From Candidatus Peregrinibacteria bacterium CG_4_9_14_0_2_um_filter_41_14 (GTDB taxonomy: Bacteria; Patescibacteriota; Gracilibacteria; UBA1369; UM-FILTER-41-14), in contig PFRW01000051.1 of the NCBI GenBank assembly GCA_002788755.1, forward strand, positions 1 to 44,131: DNA of 44,131 nt. Reading direction: 5' to 3'. The first letter of the stretch is position 1. The number at the start of each line of letters is the position of its first letter. The position numbers were made by a program, and so were the translations under genes. Positions 8,501-17,800 of the stretch are shown piece by piece. The notes under the pieces are model-generated. The model had not been told where the DNA came from and made no database searches. It saw only the letters and a list, made by a program, of their open reading frames with translations.

Positions 8501-10339
8501 GACAATGGCTATCTAGCTATGGAACTAAATACAGATTTTATTGGAGATAACAATGTTGAAGTCCACGTTGATCCATCCGCTAGCGGCATTCACCTAACCA
8601 CCCTTGGCGAATCAACCGATGACGGTAAGCTTAAATTTGCCGCCAACGTTAATGGTGCCAAAAATCTATTCATTACAAGACGAGAGAACCTCAAAGCTGA
8701 CGGTACCAACAATATCATCATCACAATCACCGACAAAAAAGGTATGTCACTCGAAGAAATCGAAACCAAAGAGCCCGGATATTATCATTTCCAAAACAAC
8801 CGTATGAAATATGTAAATGGTACATATTTTGAAGGACAACCACCAACGCCCGACAAATTAACTTTAGGAGGATCAAATCGTAATATCGAAAACAGACTAT
8901 TCAATAATCAAATAATTACGCCAGAGATACTAAATAGTAGTGAATACATTAACAAAACACTAACTACAACCACATCTCCGGACAGCCTTATGGCAGAACA
9001 TACACAAACATTAAATACATTAGTTAAGAAGCTAAGCACAAAAGATAAAAAAGGGTACGCCGCAATTTCAACTCTAAAATTAAAAGATGGCGAAATGCCA
9101 AATCTAGAAAAGATTAGCACTTTCATCAACACACAATACAAAAAAGCATTCCCGGGCAAACAGATAACCCAAGCGGAATTTCAATACCTCTATGAAAAAA
9201 TTACAGAAGAAACATTTGTCGATCTTAATACGATAAAAAATAAAGAAGCTCACATCAACCATGTAATAGGCATGTCCGATCGTTTCATAGATCGCGCCCT
9301 TAAAAACGCACCTACACTTAAAACAAAATTCACACCTGCAGAAATACTAATCATTAGACAAGAAATCAAAGAAGATTTTAAAATCGCCCTTCAGGGACCA
9401 AGTGAAACAAAGTTCAACACTCAATCATTAAAAGACGCCGGTCTTATCGAAAACTACTTCGTCTCCACAGCAGCCAACCAAGCGGTTGGCCTAGAAAACA
9501 AAGGATACCGCTACGTTGATACCAATGATGATAGCAGCATTAAAATACTAGAAAACTCAATAACTCAATACAGCTTGACCAAGGAAGGTGCATCAAACGA
9601 AGAAAAACTTGTAGCCAAATTCATCCTAGAACTCAGCGATCCTATTGAATCAACATCAAATGCTATAGATCAAGCCCACACATTACTCGGCTCACAATTA
9701 GCCATCAAACTTGCAACTCTACCAATTGGTATGCAAGGTGGCAAAACAATCAATTTCTTAGCACTAAAGATGGGTCCACAAAATGCACAAATAATAGCTG
9801 ACCTAATTAATGATCCACTAAATCTCTTTAGTGGTAACGGACAAGAATTCGCCCCTGAAATGAGCCCCGCTTATAATGAATTTTTACAATTTGTAAAAGA
9901 AATACGTCAAAATCAAATAGACGGTAAACCATATAAATTTGAAGTAGGAGAAGGCAACAACAAAATGCAAATTGAAATGAACATGCCAACACAACTATCC
10001 AGTCTCCTTTTATCTCGATGCGGTAATACAACTTTTGCCAGCCATGAAGGTATCGAAATCAAAGTCACCAATGCTCAAGGCGAAATGCTAGGAGGCTACG
10101 CCGAGAACAAACTTCACGGATACAAGACAACAGAAAGCGCCGACACTGCCAAGCTTACACTAGGATTATCATTTAAACCTGATGTCCCAACTAAGAAAAC
10201 ACCTGGAGGAGGCGGCGACGGAGAAGGCGGCAAAGAACCCACCCCACGCCCTGATGATACCGGCGGCAGTCCCGCTGTTCCCAAAGAAGACTCTAAAACA
10301 GTAACAGGTGGCGGTGGCACCACAGAACCAAGCCGCTAA
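5528..10339 (+). CDS. Giant 1603-residue protein of unknown function
   Basis: I do not recognise a family. The N-terminal 640 residues are polar and largely helical in character, with no signal peptide or membrane helix at the start. From about 650 to 760 there is a Gly- and beta-rich stretch (LGLGAALVINL, GTVLNPYTANIGFSIKG, LNGGIGTFGPVLAASIGAGF) resembling alternating beta strands, resumed near 860 by GWEVGGGLAFVDIFGVTVPI. A mixed region follows, then a Pro/Gly/Thr/Glu-rich tail from about 1550 (TPGGGGDGEGG, GGGGTTEPSR) typical of exported or wall-associated linkers. Cysteine is almost absent. It heads a three-gene plus-strand operon with a single-helix protein and a secreted protein, which suggests a surface role, but how it would be exported is not evident. 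Confidence 0.75.
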   Translation: MLQNQFGSHKTNNQNSFTFKEKHLIGFELFGDLENESTNDPKIETVQNLQKSLNTIKKNDEDTTEHNTSIEKSIYELLNDEHDLDTTTASMIAKHLSNKLKEKNGAYPDGNLQNRDIVVKNKGNKITVSTHEETSWYDLENYENTYFTDTVDLTDEDIQEIINENIANKAVATSSLSSYIDRSKVVPEDDRWRSRYLLFQTEQSLQQINKEPLESDEYYGVPKNFTDRFNDATGMREAILTEQISDSQNLVKLFARLGINQRQFLEESFGSSFFGNLEPGVSAQQIFEFSNLSKKYDTIEDAQNRLQILAKDPDTNRKEISEITRNIRDIRALGEMLRDLEYHAPDKKNPDYISKINFSNALDAKSKEAFKDNPAIIMALMGYLYGLKNLQKEQYVSYSLNSDQRFEAFIEEVPARDYDKLLKAYQKIDITWALGSQTLTEGIQELSKPEYADVRSILDAAKLDYIGQGDSPIASDIASLIANPLNTGPINEDYETLTQEEMTGPGATAESANFVNRQYSQKAIYESILRDCRDFKTNQYDLTKLETNLKRYAEYGRLYIAQNPEALKENNTSLLNTQWPENTPLLNALADKNLIQLIRHGFLLEQKVKNSTKKQVKGLDQDLQQNKINPQELAHFLTGLHLDKDGLEKLGLGAALVINLDDAGNPNQNSIHVGGAANVLDPKESGIIITFSRNNTETGTEASAGTVLNPYTANIGFSIKGEISKNYHIRLNGGIGTFGPVLAASIGAGFGRDLKTYTTEHEEETIKEFYDTKGTVFEELNAAQKAKKSETEQMAIVNKIPHLKELHEYFTKQTPPLPEKQINEIFIGENGLANELQNNIKNYAVENTSEVGWEVGGGLAFVDIFGVTVPIPYAYISLELPTGKTIMRYSMPSDVEANTQIQMEDAIQAQLLEQAGTSQNLIVTSTKSGEVYFDKETGQWRINQTRGIPELGTLNADQKAKAKKLTEAYKAYGITFSEITDPAYTTKDGLKDNGYLAMELNTDFIGDNNVEVHVDPSASGIHLTTLGESTDDGKLKFAANVNGAKNLFITRRENLKADGTNNIIITITDKKGMSLEEIETKEPGYYHFQNNRMKYVNGTYFEGQPPTPDKLTLGGSNRNIENRLFNNQIITPEILNSSEYINKTLTTTTSPDSLMAEHTQTLNTLVKKLSTKDKKGYAAISTLKLKDGEMPNLEKISTFINTQYKKAFPGKQITQAEFQYLYEKITEETFVDLNTIKNKEAHINHVIGMSDRFIDRALKNAPTLKTKFTPAEILIIRQEIKEDFKIALQGPSETKFNTQSLKDAGLIENYFVSTAANQAVGLENKGYRYVDTNDDSSIKILENSITQYSLTKEGASNEEKLVAKFILELSDPIESTSNAIDQAHTLLGSQLAIKLATLPIGMQGGKTINFLALKMGPQNAQIIADLINDPLNLFSGNGQEFAPEMSPAYNEFLQFVKEIRQNQIDGKPYKFEVGEGNNKMQIEMNMPTQLSSLLLSRCGNTTFASHEGIEIKVTNAQGEMLGGYAENKLHGYKTTESADTAKLTLGLSFKPDVPTKKTPGGGGDGEGGKEPTPRPDDTGGSPAVPKEDSKTVTGGGGTTEPSR

Positions 10340-10369
10340 ACACTAACAATTCGTTAACTAATATCTTCC

Positions 10370-10597
10370 ATGCAAAAAAAGAAAACTAACTACACAGTAT
10401 TATTGACAATAGCGGTAGTTGTTGTTATAGTAACTCTCTTGAGTATATCTTATTACAAAGCTCATTATGGTCCTCTTCCATACGAACAAGACTATAATGA
10501 ACTAAATGCGGAGCAAGGATTATCGGGCATCGACTACGAATACAAAGGGCCGAATCTCGAAAACTTCCCTCCACCCCCACAAGCACCATCTAACTAA
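10370..10597 (+). CDS. Small single-helix membrane protein with Pro-rich tail
   Basis: A 75-residue protein with a basic start (MQKKKTNY), one strong hydrophobic helix at about residues 9-27, then an acidic Tyr/Glu-rich segment ending in NFPPPPQAPSN. The positive-inside rule predicts an N-in, C-out membrane protein with a short outer tail. It lies 30 bases after the giant gene and 8 bases before the secreted 969-residue gene, so it is probably co-transcribed and may be an anchor or assembly partner for one of them. No family recognised. Confidence 0.7.
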   Translation: MQKKKTNYTVLLTIAVVVVIVTLLSISYYKAHYGPLPYEQDYNELNAEQGLSGIDYEYKGPNLENFPPPPQAPSN

Positions 10598-10605
10598 ACT
10601 ATACA

Positions 10606-13515
10606 ATGCCTAAATGGAAAATCATGAAAAAAACCGGTATGTATCTGGCAGCAACAGCCACCGCCGCTCTACTTAGCTTAGCGCTATTTCAAACTGCCAC
10701 AATCGCACAAAGTACATGTACTCCAAATCAAAACACTTTTAGAGATGGACTTGTATTAGAGGAATGTCCCAATGGTACAACCTCCCCAACTTTTAATGCA
10801 TACAAAAATTACGAATACAAAGATTACACTCGTTTTGATGAAAGAAATTTCTTACAAGTACGTAAACTTACAAACGGTGCTTACGTCGATAACGTCTCAG
10901 TATTACCAGGTGACACACTACGTTTTAACGCTTATTTACACAACAACTGTGATCCAAGCTTAAATGATGGTGGCAATGGTGTTTGTGTTGCGCACAATGT
11001 CGAAACATTTGTTCGACAATTCCTTGAGAACAATCAACAAAACTTTCAAACCACACCCTCACTTAAACAAACAATTACGCAAACGTTTTCAGCATCAAAC
11101 GCTACACCAAGACAAGTAACAGATGACGTCGTTGTACGAAGTGCTGACAATCAAAATATCGTCTTAGAATACATCCCAAATACCGCTCTTTACTATAATG
11201 CGCTCAATCCTGATCGCACATATAAATTATACGCCAGAGAATTATTTGGTAATGGTGCGCAAGTAACATCAGTTAATCGTAATGGCACAATAAATAACGA
11301 CGGTGACTTTTTTGGCAGCTCCGCTTACATCACCTACTTTAATTTCGACGTCATCATCAAACGACCCCCAACCCCACCGCCAAGCGCAGCGTGTGTAAAC
11401 CTACAAATTACAAACGTTGTAAATAATGCCGATGGCTCAATTAATTTTAGCTGGACCACAAATCCAACTGACTATGCAGATAAAGCGGTACTAGCCCTTA
11501 AACAAGGCCCTGGTACTTTAGAAATGCTCGGCAACAACCGGGCACGTCTTAGCAACTTTAACAAAGATACAGTTGTTACTGTATTTGTTCCGGGATCAGA
11601 GCAACAATGTAAAGATGAGCTACCTGTAGCCCCTTACATTCCCCAAAATCCATGTTATGACCTTGTCTTAACTCCAGATAAGTTTAACCCACTCGAACCT
11701 AGTCATAGATTCAGTGTGCAAACTAATCCAAACAACTATAACGAATTAAACTGGAAACTAACCGGACCAAACACCGACGTAACCGTGATGGTTGCCGGTG
11801 ATAAACGTTCGGCCGTCTTTACCAATTTAGGACCCGACCATGTAGTTAGCGTCTTTGCCACAGGTGAAGTTGCTCCGGGCAAAAAATGTGAAGACGAAGC
11901 TCGATCACAATTACCTCCTCCAACAGAATACTGTTTAGCTGCTAACCTAAAACCAAATCATTTCCCTGCCAATGGCGGACGCCGTGAATTTGTATTTGAA
12001 TACACACCTAACGAATACAAAGGTGACTTCATTTGGCGCACAGTTCCTGCCAATGTTGGTCTATTTGCCGACGGTTCGCAGATTGGCAATGCCATTACCA
12101 CCCGTGCCCGTCGCGTTGTTTATCGCGGTGGTCAACCGGGTACACAAGTAATTGTCGAAGCCAAAGATCCGGCCTTTAGATCAAAATGTACCGACATTGC
12201 CATTGCCCGAAACGACGTCCCGGCCGACGAAAACGACAACCTAGTTAAAACTGCTGATATCAGTCTTGCAAAACCAGGTGACACAGTGACTTACAATATC
12301 ACTTACAAAAAAGACCCGTTCTTCCAAAGCGACACAAACAACGTCACAATCTTCGATACTATTGGTAAAGAAGGCTTTGTCAGCGGTGATCGTGGTGGCA
12401 AAATTGTACCTGTAGCGGGATCGATGCGAGTAAACTTGCCAGTTTGTACCGGACTTGCCGCCACTAACTGTTACACAGGCTCAATCCTTAATCCAAACGG
12501 TATCACCTTACAACATTTTACAAATACCGCTCCGGTTAACATCTCTTACAAAGCAACCGTAAACACAGTGATTAATGCCGCCCTTTGCGAAAACCTTACC
12601 AACACTTTCTGTGGAGAAAAATTCACAAACGAAGCATTCGATACCGAAAATCACTTTGCTACTTGGACAATTACCGTTTTATGTCCAGCCTTCCGCAGCT
12701 TCGGCTTTGGCGATATCTTCCTAGAAGATACATTTAAAGGCGGTATCGATACCCTAAAATGTAACGGTAAACCAAATACTCAAGGTATTGTGGTAACTCC
12801 AACTAAACCAACAGACAACAAAATCGTAAGTACAGGTGAAGACGCTTCTCGTCGTCCAGAACATGGCGAATGTAAAAATAGTGATATCTTCCCTAACTTA
12901 TCGTCAGCTTTATGTGAGTTACAATCACAATTATCTGACGAGTTCACCAACAATCCTTTACGAACATTAACTCGTAATGCCGAACTGGTTTGTACCAATG
13001 CCTTAATTCGCGATAACGTGACCCTAAGAAACGGATCAATTTCCGAACTTCGTCAATACGCCAATCCAAACAACACTAACGAACTTGTAATCTGTGCCAA
13101 CACAATCACAACAACCGGCCCAATTACAATCGATTACGATGGCCCTGTAACTTTGGTCGCTAAAAAAGGTCTAACCATTAATGGTGACATCCTTTACAGC
13201 AAAAACACCAAAATCACACCATCTGTAGTCGCCGTAACCAACGGTGCTATTACCACCAACAAAACTAAAAAACTAAGCGGTATTTATATCGCCCTACCAA
13301 ACAGCGACAATCTTATTGCACCAATGGTCATCAATAACGATACAAGCCGCCCCGGTGCCCCGTTTGAAGTAGTTGGCTCCCTAATTGGTACCAGTTTCGA
13401 AGTTCAAAACAACGACTTCAACATCATCTACGACCTCGGTCGCTTCCTAATCACAGAACCTTCTGTGCTAAACGATGCCTTAGACTTTATTCAAGAAGTT
13501 ACGGTTAATCAGTAG
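10606..13515 (+). CDS. Secreted 969-residue surface protein with Cys-paired Ig-like repeats
   Basis: A signal peptide is clear: a basic start (KKTGMYLAATATAALLSLAL) and a likely cleavage near residue 35. An N-terminal beta domain (about 40-255) is followed by a Pro-rich hinge (RPPTPPPSA). Three repeated Ig-like domains span about 262-340, 347-433 and 441-535, each opening with a cysteine (ACVNLQI, PCYDLVL, YCLAANL) and closing with a cysteine in CKDEL, KCEDEA or KCTDIA, suggesting a disulfide per domain. A DUF11-like domain follows from about 545 (DISLAKPGDTVTYNITYKK). The C-terminal part (about 790-969) reads like a beta-helix or bactofilin-type fold (CANTITTTGPITIDYDGPVT). It is last in the three-gene operon and may be a surface-layer protein. 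Met7 is an alternative start. Confidence 0.8.
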   Translation: MPKWKIMKKTGMYLAATATAALLSLALFQTATIAQSTCTPNQNTFRDGLVLEECPNGTTSPTFNAYKNYEYKDYTRFDERNFLQVRKLTNGAYVDNVSVLPGDTLRFNAYLHNNCDPSLNDGGNGVCVAHNVETFVRQFLENNQQNFQTTPSLKQTITQTFSASNATPRQVTDDVVVRSADNQNIVLEYIPNTALYYNALNPDRTYKLYARELFGNGAQVTSVNRNGTINNDGDFFGSSAYITYFNFDVIIKRPPTPPPSAACVNLQITNVVNNADGSINFSWTTNPTDYADKAVLALKQGPGTLEMLGNNRARLSNFNKDTVVTVFVPGSEQQCKDELPVAPYIPQNPCYDLVLTPDKFNPLEPSHRFSVQTNPNNYNELNWKLTGPNTDVTVMVAGDKRSAVFTNLGPDHVVSVFATGEVAPGKKCEDEARSQLPPPTEYCLAANLKPNHFPANGGRREFVFEYTPNEYKGDFIWRTVPANVGLFADGSQIGNAITTRARRVVYRGGQPGTQVIVEAKDPAFRSKCTDIAIARNDVPADENDNLVKTADISLAKPGDTVTYNITYKKDPFFQSDTNNVTIFDTIGKEGFVSGDRGGKIVPVAGSMRVNLPVCTGLAATNCYTGSILNPNGITLQHFTNTAPVNISYKATVNTVINAALCENLTNTFCGEKFTNEAFDTENHFATWTITVLCPAFRSFGFGDIFLEDTFKGGIDTLKCNGKPNTQGIVVTPTKPTDNKIVSTGEDASRRPEHGECKNSDIFPNLSSALCELQSQLSDEFTNNPLRTLTRNAELVCTNALIRDNVTLRNGSISELRQYANPNNTNELVICANTITTTGPITIDYDGPVTLVAKKGLTINGDILYSKNTKITPSVVAVTNGAITTNKTKKLSGIYIALPNSDNLIAPMVINNDTSRPGAPFEVVGSLIGTSFEVQNNDFNIIYDLGRFLITEPSVLNDALDFIQEVTVNQ

Positions 13516-13561
13516 TCGAGCCCCAGCGAGACCTTGCGATGTCCTGCGATGTTTTCCCCCC

Positions 13562-13589
13562 AAGAGCCAGCAAATAAGCTGGCTCTTTT
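13562..13589 (+). terminator. Rho-independent terminator of the surface operon
   Basis: A perfect 10-bp stem (AAGAGCCAGC / GCTGGCTCTT) with a six-base loop AAATAA is followed by a short T run. It lies 46 bases after the stop at 13515 and before the holA start at 13615. Confidence 0.85.
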
Positions 13590-13614
13590 CCTTACACAAA
13601 GGTATTTTAGCACC

Positions 13615-14571
13615 ATGAGCAAACCAAACATCTTCATCTTTAGCGGCAGCAACCAACAAGATGCCAAAACCGAAATCAACAAATGGCAACAAAGCTTTAA
13701 AGCAAAGCACAACGAAATCAATTTAGAAGTTTTTGACACAAACATAACCACTTCTCAAATTATTCAAAGCAGCCACACAATGCCCTTTTTAGGTGAACGC
13801 CGCCTGATCATTGTTCACGATTTTTTTAGTACCGCCAAAAAAGAAGAACTGGAAGCCCTAGTCAGCAAAGTTGCCGAAACCCCAGATACAACAATTCTTG
13901 TTTTTTTTGAAACAACACCACTCGATAAACGCCTAAAAACCTCCAAAGACTTACTAAAAATTGCCACAGTTAAAGACTTTCCCATTCTTCACAAAAATAA
14001 TATTCCCAAATGGATCATTAACAAAGCCGCCCAATTTGACCAAACAATTGACTACCACCTAGCAACAGAACTTGGCCACCAATTCAGTCAAAACCCAGAG
14101 CGACTAGACACCGAAATCACTAAACTATGCACATACAATGCACAAACCGAAATCACCAAAGAAGCCATTCAAGCCATCAACACCCTCCCCTTCCACGATT
14201 CCATTTTTGACCTAACCGACGCCCTAACCAGTACCAACAAACAAAACAAACTAACCATCCTCCACAATTTGTACCACCGCGGCGAAGACCTAATTAGACT
14301 CTTATACATGCTCATAAATCAAATCCGACTACTCACAATTACCCATTTGGTTAATAGCAACTTTGACAAAGTCGCCGAACTTAAAATTCACCCTTTTGTT
14401 CAGCAAAAACTCAAGCAACAAAGCCGCAACATTACCCTCCCCAAACTACAACAAATTTACGCCCGACTTCAATATTTAGACGAAGCCATTAAAACCGGCA
14501 AAATCAAAACCACCAAAGGCAATCAACAAGAAATTCTTTTTGCTCTGGAGCGACTACTGTTTATTGCCTAA
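13615..14571 (+). CDS. holA: DNA polymerase III subunit delta
   Basis: HolA opens and loads the beta clamp as part of the clamp-loader complex. I start at 13615 (MSKPNIFIFSGSN), giving 318 residues; the longer frame from 13534 would run through the terminator hairpin and has no family similarity. Visible family traits are the N-terminal FIFSGSNQQDAKTEI, the PFLGERRLIIVHDFF motif at about residues 54-68, ILVFFETTPLDKR near 102, and a C-terminal helical collar with FDLTDALTSTNKQ and ending GNQQEILFALERLL. It is downstream of the surface-operon terminator and convergent with the macroglobulin gene. Confidence 0.92.
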   Translation: MSKPNIFIFSGSNQQDAKTEINKWQQSFKAKHNEINLEVFDTNITTSQIIQSSHTMPFLGERRLIIVHDFFSTAKKEELEALVSKVAETPDTTILVFFETTPLDKRLKTSKDLLKIATVKDFPILHKNNIPKWIINKAAQFDQTIDYHLATELGHQFSQNPERLDTEITKLCTYNAQTEITKEAIQAINTLPFHDSIFDLTDALTSTNKQNKLTILHNLYHRGEDLIRLLYMLINQIRLLTITHLVNSNFDKVAELKIHPFVQQKLKQQSRNITLPKLQQIYARLQYLDEAIKTGKIKTTKGNQQEILFALERLLFIA

Positions 14572-14589
14572 TCAGATTGCAGTGAGTAC

Positions 14590-14652
14590 TGCAGCCGTAC
14601 CCGGAATCAACGCTTGGTAACCAACCAAATGCGTAATTCCCGGTACGCTGCA
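14590..14652. other. Long imperfect hairpin between convergent genes
   Basis: Within the 237-base gap 14572-14808 there is a 63-base imperfect inverted repeat. The outer arms TGCAG/CTGCA and CGTACC/GGTACG are followed inward by GGAAT/ATTCC, ACGC/GCGT and a short GGT/ACC tip, separated by bulges. It is followed on the plus strand by a loosely T-rich stretch. It could be a transcription terminator for holA or for the macroglobulin gene, a structured RNA, or a repeat-element copy. The rest of the gap is AT-rich, and I see no gene in it. Confidence 0.5.
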
Positions 14653-14808
14653 TCTTTTCTGGTGTTTTCGCTAAATCGGCACGCCGGATAAAACATAAAA
14701 TCCGATCAAATACATCATAACCTGTTTTATATCTAAATTTCCATCCAATTTATAATAACAAATAGACAAATTAGCAAATTGCCATTACAAGCCAACATTT
14801 TGCGCAAA

Positions 14809-17800
14809 CTAACGAATCTGCACTACCCCTTTGTCTGTTCCCGATAAAACAATTTGCTCTTTATCTTTTAAGTTTTGTAGTGTGGCCGGCTCTGTCACAA
14901 ATTCACCCGGATTAACCACACGTGCATAATAGTAATAGTCATGGTCATTACAACTATTATCGCCAATCACACAGAAAATACTGGCACGTACATTCTGGCC
15001 AAGCTGATAATTTAAATACAAACGACCCTGAGACCACTCAGCATAATTAACTACAGGAAGCACTTTCAAACCACTTGGTAAAATATCGCCAATCACATAT
15101 GACCCCTCGTGGTCCCCAACATTCACATCAAAGACAACCTTAACTATATCCCCTTTGCTAAATGCTGTCGTTTGTTTTCCATCTACCCAATAACTACGCT
15201 TAATCTTAAGGACATCAGCTTGTTTAACATCAGCGTAAGCCACTTTTTGAGCATAATCAGTTACTGCAACTAAATCACCTTTAATATCAGACACCTTTAA
15301 TGAGGCAATTTCTTTGGGCAATAAATTCATTTCATAAGTTTGATTACCAACCAATTTCACTTTCTTACTATTAACCTTAAATTCAATCGCTTCGGTAAAA
15401 CCTTTCCCTAAACGTGACTTTGTATAAATTAACTGTTCCAGTAAAACACTATCATTTTGAGAAGCCACAAATTCACTACTTGTCGCATAAGCATGCTGCC
15501 ATAAGCGATCACGTTGATCACTATTAAGCTCTGAAGCAACATAAGCCAACATTGTTTCCGCCGCCACAGCATCCTCCGGCACAACAAACTCTTGAGCATT
15601 AAAGCTTACTACCGCCTGCCTAAACCAATCTGCGGCCTTTGACTTAGCACCAACTTTGGCATAGGCAACTGCCACCCACAACTGCTCATCAAACTTATTT
15701 AACTTTTGATTTGCAACCAAGTAATCCAAATCCACTAAGACAGACTCTTTTAATCCGGCCAAACCGGCTAAAGCTTGTAATTTTTCCACCAATTGATTTT
15801 TATTACTTAAAACAGAATTAAAATAAATTTTCATCTCTTCTTGATTCCATAAAGCAGGAGCCAAAATCGCCAATTTTGTTGTCGCCTCCAAACTAGCATC
15901 ACTATAAGCAAATAAACTAATTCCACCTTTATTTTTAGCCTCTTGATAAACCAATACCGGTGTATCCACTTTTAACAAACCACGCTTATAATACTCATTC
16001 AATAACTCACCTGCCACATACTGACCAGCCACATAATCGGCTCGATCAACATTATTATATAAAGACCGTGACAACAACGGATACAGCTTCCCCAGTTCTT
16101 GATTAACAAAGGTCAAATTAACACGACCATCATATTGTTGAGCAGCAAACGGCATCCCCTCTGTTACCTGTACAACCGCTTGTGCCGCTACTTTAAATCG
16201 AGAATCAACAACCTCAATCGGCAACTCAATTTTATCTGACTTTCCTTTTGCCTTCACAACGGTACTAATCACATGCTCACCCAATTTTAAAGGCAATGCA
16301 AAGTAGCTATTACTAAAGGCTTTGCCCGTTTTTGATTCATTATATCCTAAAGTTTTTGCAATCATTTCAAAATCGACTTTGTCAGTTACCGCCAAAATCT
16401 TACCAAACGCACGTACCGGAATTTGCGGCTTATCACCAACATTGTAGTCTGCACTAATTACCGGCAAAGCAAACAAATCTTGTGTCACCACAACCGGTGC
16501 CACCGCTCGTCCCACTCGCACAACATCACCACCGCTAATTGCCACAACCGATAAACGCCACTCGGTAATATTATCCGGTAATTTAACTTTTAAAGTTGCC
16601 TTACCACTACTATCAGTATTAACAGACGCAAAATAGGCTGTATCCTTAAAGTCACTGCGTCCACCTTTATCGTTATGCACATAAACTCCTTCCGCAAAAT
16701 AAGTATGATACTGCTCAACTTCAAAATTATAAACTGTGACAAATTCCCGCTTAAGCTCAACACTATTAACCAAAACCTCTTCACCATCACTTGTAACCAA
16801 ACGATCACCCACTTTAATTTTAGCGGCCAACTGCCACTGATTATTTACCCACACTACATGCACACCGGTCACATTAATTCGCTCATTAATTACCAAATAC
16901 TCATCTACGTTTGTTTGATGTAACCCGGTAACACGACCATTCACCAACGTTGAATCCCACTCGCTCGCACGTGTTTTAACTTGATCATCAATTTGTACAT
17001 CTTCAATTACCTTATAGCTACCATCTGCCATTAAAACTTTAGTACCAGCCAAGAAACACCCTCCCTTCTCACCACTTACATCATCTATTTGAGTATGAGA
17101 AAGATAAGAATAACTACCATCTAAATACAAATGTTTATAAATAGCCCCCAATGGGTCGGTTAACGCCTCACTAAATAGTGCATAGTAAGCTTCATCCACC
17201 AAGCGCACAGTTAAGTTGGCCGCCACCGGTTTCCCGGTATTGGCATCCTTAACCTCTACTTCAATGTCCGCTTCGTCACTGGGAGCATACTCGGCTTTAG
17301 TGGCTTTGGCATTAACGGTTAGTTCCCTATCGCTAGTATCCAAACCAATATCAATTGTAGTAGAACGACTATAATGCCGCCCATTAAATACCATCATCGA
17401 TGCATACACATTCGGCACATCTTCCTTGCCAAATTTAAACTCATAATTAGCATCACTTTGTAATTTGTAATTAAGACCTCCAACCTGCTTATTCATAAAC
17501 AAATAAGCAGTATTTGCCGACTTTGGACCAACAGCGGTTAAAGAGACCGTTTCCCCAATTTTATAATTAAACTGATTCCAATCACGGCCATCGGTGGCTT
17601 CCAAACTATAATAATCACTATCAGTAGACGTAGTGCCAAGATTCAAAAATTTACTCCCCTGATAGTCACGCCCCGACTTAACTACATACGACAACGTATA
17701 ATTAAAATCGGAATCCAAAGGCGCATCAAACTTAAAATCAATCTCCCCATTAGCATCAGACACAAAAGTATTTTTCATTACCGAATTCGTCCTCTTTTTG

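Noticed and set aside
13537..13556. Two adjacent copies of a TGCGATGT-like 8-mer
   Set aside because: Too short and only two copies; no sign of a larger repeat family.
13534..13614. Upstream extension of holA
   Set aside because: It runs through the terminator hairpin and has no family similarity; the ATG at 13615 fits holA.
14572..14680. Short minus-strand frame ending near 14572 (about 32 codons)
   Set aside because: It has no start codon, lies within the imperfect hairpin, and matches nothing I know.
16672..17058. Ordinary splicing intein with homing endonuclease
   Set aside because: The segment is only 129 residues, has no endonuclease motifs, and lacks the Cys/Ser/Thr after the final Asn.
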